From the NCBI GenBank assembly GCA_021568835.1, contig JAKGSH010000010.1:2046001-2110000 (forward strand): a stretch of DNA of 64,000 nt, read 5' to 3'. Every line of letters starts with the position of its first letter. The stretch's first letter is position 1. The notes under the pieces were generated by a model. It was given only the letters and a program-made list of their open reading frames with translations, had not been told where the DNA came from and made no database searches. Below, piece by piece: positions 61,601-64,000 of this stretch. The DNA is from Streptomyces sp. Tue 6430. Its GTDB lineage: Bacteria > Actinomycetota > Actinomycetes > Streptomycetales > Streptomycetaceae. Made by a program: the position numbers and the translations under genes.

Positions 61601-62266
61601 TCAGGGCGCGGTGCCGGTCAGGTACGCCGAGACGATCACGTTGGCCGTGTAGCTGCGGCTCGCCCGGTCGAAGGTGCCGCCGCAGGTGATCAGCCGCAGC
61701 TCGGCGCGGCCCGGCTCGCGGGTGCCGTAGGCCTGGTGGGCGTCGAAGCCGTCGCGCCGGACCACGGCGACGTCGTCGACGGTGAACTCGGCGACCTTGC
61801 CGTCCGCGCGGACCACCCGGATCGTCTCGCCGGCCGCGAGCGTGCTCAGCCCGTGGAAGACCGCGGGGCGGGTCTCGGTGTCGACGTGGCCGACCATCAG
61901 CGCGGTACCGGCGGCGCCGGGCTTCGCCCCGGCCGCGTACCAGCCGACGACGCCCGCCTGGTCGTAGGGGGGCGCGGCGATCGCGCCCCGCGCGTCCAGG
62001 CCGCGGGCCACGACCGGGGCCTGCACGCCCAGCCGCGGGATGTCCACGCGCTGCGGCAGCGCGGCGGTCAGCGGCCGGGCGGCGGGCGGCAGCTCTGCGT
62101 CGGCGGGCCGGCCCACCGCGGCCACGTCACCCGTGGCGGTGGCGGCGGCTCCGGGCCGCACCTCGGTCGCCTCGCGGCCCCACAGCCACAGGCCGAGCAG
62201 CAGCAGCGCCCAGAGCAGACCGCCGAGGAGCCGCCCGGAGCCGCGTTCCCGTTCGGACACGGTCAT
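61601..62266 (-). CDS. Class F sortase
   Basis: 221 residues from ATG 62266, overlapping the upstream stop (ATGA). One TM anchor (LLGGLLWALLLLGLWLWG), then a sortase domain: RVDIPRLGVQAPVVARGLDARGAI, the catalytic His in ALMVGHVDTE, the catalytic Cys in LRLITCGGTFD and an Arg in RSYTANVIV. Class F sortases are typical of actinobacteria; they anchor or link surface proteins at an LPXTG-like motif. It is coupled to the secreted protein upstream, which lacks an obvious sorting motif. Confidence 0.9.
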   Translation of the reverse strand: MTVSERERGSGRLLGGLLWALLLLGLWLWGREATEVRPGAAATATGDVAAVGRPADAELPPAARPLTAALPQRVDIPRLGVQAPVVARGLDARGAIAAPPYDQAGVVGWYAAGAKPGAAGTALMVGHVDTETRPAVFHGLSTLAAGETIRVVRADGKVAEFTVDDVAVVRRDGFDAHQAYGTREPGRAELRLITCGGTFDRASRSYTANVIVSAYLTGTAP

Positions 62267-62811
62267 TCCGTCCCCCGGCGGCGGCGCCGGGCCCCGCGCA
62301 GCACCACGGCGACAGCGGCGGCGCCGGCCAGGAGCAGACCGGTGAGCGTGTGGGCGAGGCCGGGCCCTTCCACGCGGGAGTCGGCGGCGGCGGCCAGGGG
62401 CGCCGCGCCGCCACCGCCCGCCTGGACCGGTGCGACCGGGGACGCGGGGGCGGTCGGCCGGGCGGCGGCCGCCACGACCTCGATCGTGCCCTTGACCTCG
62501 ACATCGGCGCAGACGATCGTCACGGGGTGGGAACCGGGGGCGAGCGAGGTGCGGATCCGGGTCGCGCCGGACAGCGGGCCGCCCGGGCCTCCCGGACCGA
62601 CCAGGCGCGCGTCGGAGACGAACGCCCGGGACCGCGCGGTGGCCTTCTTCCCCGAGCACCCGGTGACCTCGAGGACGACCTCGTCGCCGGGGGCCGGGGT
62701 CGACGGGGTCACCGAGACCCCGCCCGCCGGGTTCGTGGCGTACGCCGTCGGGGTGAGGGTCGCGGCGAGGGCCGCGACCCCCGCACAGAGCGTGATTCCC
62801 AGTGGACCCAT
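62263..62811 (-). CDS. Secreted, C-terminally anchored surface protein of the sortase operon
   Basis: 182 residues from ATG 62811 with GGGAGG. Signal peptide MGPLGITLCAGVAALAATLTPTAYA. A beta-rich exported domain follows (VSVTPSTPAPGDEVVLEVTGC, RTSLAPGSHPVTIVCADVEVKGTIEVV), an Ala/Pro/Gly linker, then a C-terminal hydrophobic segment (LTGLLLAGAAAVAVVLRGARRRRR). The tail resembles a cell-wall sorting signal without a clear LPXTG. The shared operon with the sortase suggests partnership. Extending to 62895 was rejected because it adds Arg-rich residues before a proper signal peptide. Confidence 0.85.
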   Translation of the reverse strand: MGPLGITLCAGVAALAATLTPTAYATNPAGGVSVTPSTPAPGDEVVLEVTGCSGKKATARSRAFVSDARLVGPGGPGGPLSGATRIRTSLAPGSHPVTIVCADVEVKGTIEVVAAAARPTAPASPVAPVQAGGGGAAPLAAAADSRVEGPGLAHTLTGLLLAGAAAVAVVLRGARRRRRGTE

Positions 62812-62914
62812 CGTGAACCTCCCAGTACCTGGAGGCTCTCTCCGGAGCCGGCGCCCCGCATCTCCAGCGGGGCGCCGCTGCTCCGTCCGGGTCACTTCCG
62901 CCCGGTGACGGGTT

Positions 62915-63694
62915 TCAGATCCGGTCGACGAGGTCCGCGATCGAGTCGACCACCTTCGACGGGCGGTACGGGAAGCCGTCCACGTCCTCGGGCCGGGTCA
63001 GGCCGGTGAGCACCAGGAACGTCTGCATCCCGGCCTCCATGCCGGCCAGCACGTCGGTGTCCATGCGGTCGCCGATCATCGCGCTGGTCTCGGAGTGGGC
63101 GCCGATCGCGTTCAGGCCCGTGCGCATCATCAGCGGGTTGGGCTTGCCCGCGAAGTAGGGCTGCTTGCCGGTCGCCTTGGTGATCAGCGCGGCCACCGCG
63201 CCGGTCGCGGGCAGCGGGCCCTCGGTGGAGGGGCCGGTCTCGTCCGGGTTGGTGCAGATGAAGCGGGCGCCGTCGTTGATCAGCCGGACCGCCTTCGTCA
63301 TGGCCTCGAAGGAGTAGGTGCGGGTCTCGCCGAGGACGACGTAGTCCGGCTCGTGGTCGGTGAGGATGTAGCCGATGTCGTGCAGCGCCGTGGTCAGACC
63401 GGCCTCGCCGATGACGTACGCCGAACCGTCGGGCCGCTGGTCGTCCAGGAACTGGGCGGTGGCCAGGGCCGAGGTCCAGATGTTCTCGATCGGCACCTCC
63501 AGGCCCATGCGGCGCAGCCGGGCGTGCAGGTCGCGCGGGGTGTAGATCGAGTTGTTCGTCAGCACGAGGAAGGGCCGGCCCGACTCGCGCAGCTTCTTCA
63601 GGAAGGAGTCTGCGCCGGGGATCGGAACGCCCTCGTGGATGAGCACCCCGTCCATGTCGGTGAGCCACGACTCGATGGGCTTGCGGTCTGCCAT
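62915..63694 (-). CDS. HAD-family phosphatase, NagD/Gph-like (class IIA)
   Basis: 259 residues from ATG 63694 with GGAGA. HAD motifs: I WLTDMDGVLI (nucleophile Asp and acid Asp), II VLTNNS, III GKPNPLMM, IV IGDRMDTDVLAGMEAGM. The C2-type cap (IGEAGLTTALHDIGYILTDHEPDYVVLGETRTY) places it with NagD-type sugar- or nucleotide-phosphate phosphatases. Substrate unknown; metabolite repair or GlcNAc-phosphate turnover is possible. Confidence 0.93.
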   Translation of the reverse strand: MADRKPIESWLTDMDGVLIHEGVPIPGADSFLKKLRESGRPFLVLTNNSIYTPRDLHARLRRMGLEVPIENIWTSALATAQFLDDQRPDGSAYVIGEAGLTTALHDIGYILTDHEPDYVVLGETRTYSFEAMTKAVRLINDGARFICTNPDETGPSTEGPLPATGAVAALITKATGKQPYFAGKPNPLMMRTGLNAIGAHSETSAMIGDRMDTDVLAGMEAGMQTFLVLTGLTRPEDVDGFPYRPSKVVDSIADLVDRI

Positions 63695-63864
63695 GTGGTG
63701 CGTCTCCTGGCGTGCGTACGGGCGGTGCGGGCGCCGGAACCACGGCGTACCGACGCCCCCAGCCTAGCCAGGACCGCGCGATCCGGACCCGGCCGATCAC
63801 CAGGCGGGCCGGGCGGCACCCCGGCGGGGTCCCGGCCGCACCCCGGCGCTCCCGCGGCGATCCC

Positions 63865-64000
63865 TCAGCGGCGCTTGCGGAGCATGACGAGGGTGGCGCC
63901 CGCGGCGAGGAGACCGGCGGTGACGGCGAGGACGCCGCCCGGTGAGGAGAGACCGGTGAGGGCCAGTTCCTGGGCCTCGTCGGCGAGGGAGGGCGGGGCG
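63865..64000 (-). CDS. C-terminus of an LAXTG-type sortase-anchored surface protein (partial)
   Basis: The 5' part is beyond the right edge; only the last 44 residues are visible. They carry a sorting signal: LALTG (LAXTG, the class E sortase motif), then a hydrophobic stretch (GGVLAVTAGLLAAGATLVML) and the charged tail RKRR before TGA. Because LAXTG is used by SrtE-type enzymes while the nearby sortase looks class F, the two are not necessarily enzyme and substrate. Probably cell-wall anchored; the rest of the protein is unknown. Confidence 0.82.
   Translation of the reverse strand, partial: APPSLADEAQELALTGLSSPGGVLAVTAGLLAAGATLVMLRKRR

Overview
This is high-GC actinobacterial DNA, almost certainly a Streptomyces chromosome core. 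The evidence is a third-position GC bias so strong that most genes carry long shadow ORFs, many GTG/TTG starts, ATGA/GTGA overlaps inside operons, a desferrioxamine (des) cluster with iron boxes, a TTA-containing adpA, a cebR-cebEFG-bglC cellobiose locus and a cdgA-type c-di-GMP enzyme. From memory the gene order resembles the S. coelicolor SCO277x-SCO283x region; this was not checked.

Layout. (1) 0-8.9 kb: thioesterase and acyl-CoA dehydrogenase genes, then a TetR regulator divergent from a leucine/branched-acyl catabolic operon (carboxylase beta and alpha, HMG-CoA lyase, acyl-CoA dehydrogenase). (2) 9-10 kb: two coupled small genes sharing a peptide motif. (3) 10-17.4 kb: desE, a siderophore-interacting reductase gene, and desABCD, with two IdeR/DmdR-type iron boxes. 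(4) 17.6-25 kb: glmS, a universal stress protein, adpA, ornA, tRNA-His and cebR. (5) 25-31 kb: cebEFG-bglC under CebR operators. (6) 31-36.2 kb: a VapBC-like module, a GH18 protein, a two-component system and a secreted protein. (7) 36.2-40 kb: a spermidine-synthase-fold protein, a TPR regulator and a histidine phosphatase. (8) 40-45.2 kb: a PAP2 membrane protein followed by a tightly coupled three-gene cassette: Fe-S PD-(D/E)XK nuclease, unknown protein, SF1 helicase. It looks like the parts of Dna2 split into separate genes and is the best candidate here for an undescribed system. (9) 45-64 kb: three identical tRNA-Lys(CTT) genes, a Prim-Pol-like protein, an M6 metalloprotease, cdgA with a BldD box, an LLM oxidoreductase, an ectoine-type transporter (ehuBCDA) with a EutA-like protein and an IclR regulator, an LPMO with a DasR box, an SPFH-like protein, an NlpC/P60 peptidase, a class F sortase and its neighbours, a NagD-like phosphatase, and at the right edge the C-terminus of an LAXTG-type surface protein.

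Data quality. At least nine conserved genes (accD twice, desC, desD, glmS, cebG, vapC, the spermidine-synthase-like gene, the PAP2 gene, the SPFH gene) lose frame at C or G runs. In every case one extra C/G restores the expected protein. I read these as under-called homopolymers in the assembly rather than real pseudogenes, and annotate the genes as whole.

How the genes work together: leucine/acyl-CoA catabolism, iron acquisition, cellobiose and chitin use (CebR, DasR) and developmental control (AdpA, CdgA/BldD, with Orn clearing linear dinucleotides) sit side by side, as expected for a Streptomyces core region. There are no rRNA genes, CRISPR arrays, transposases or phage genes.
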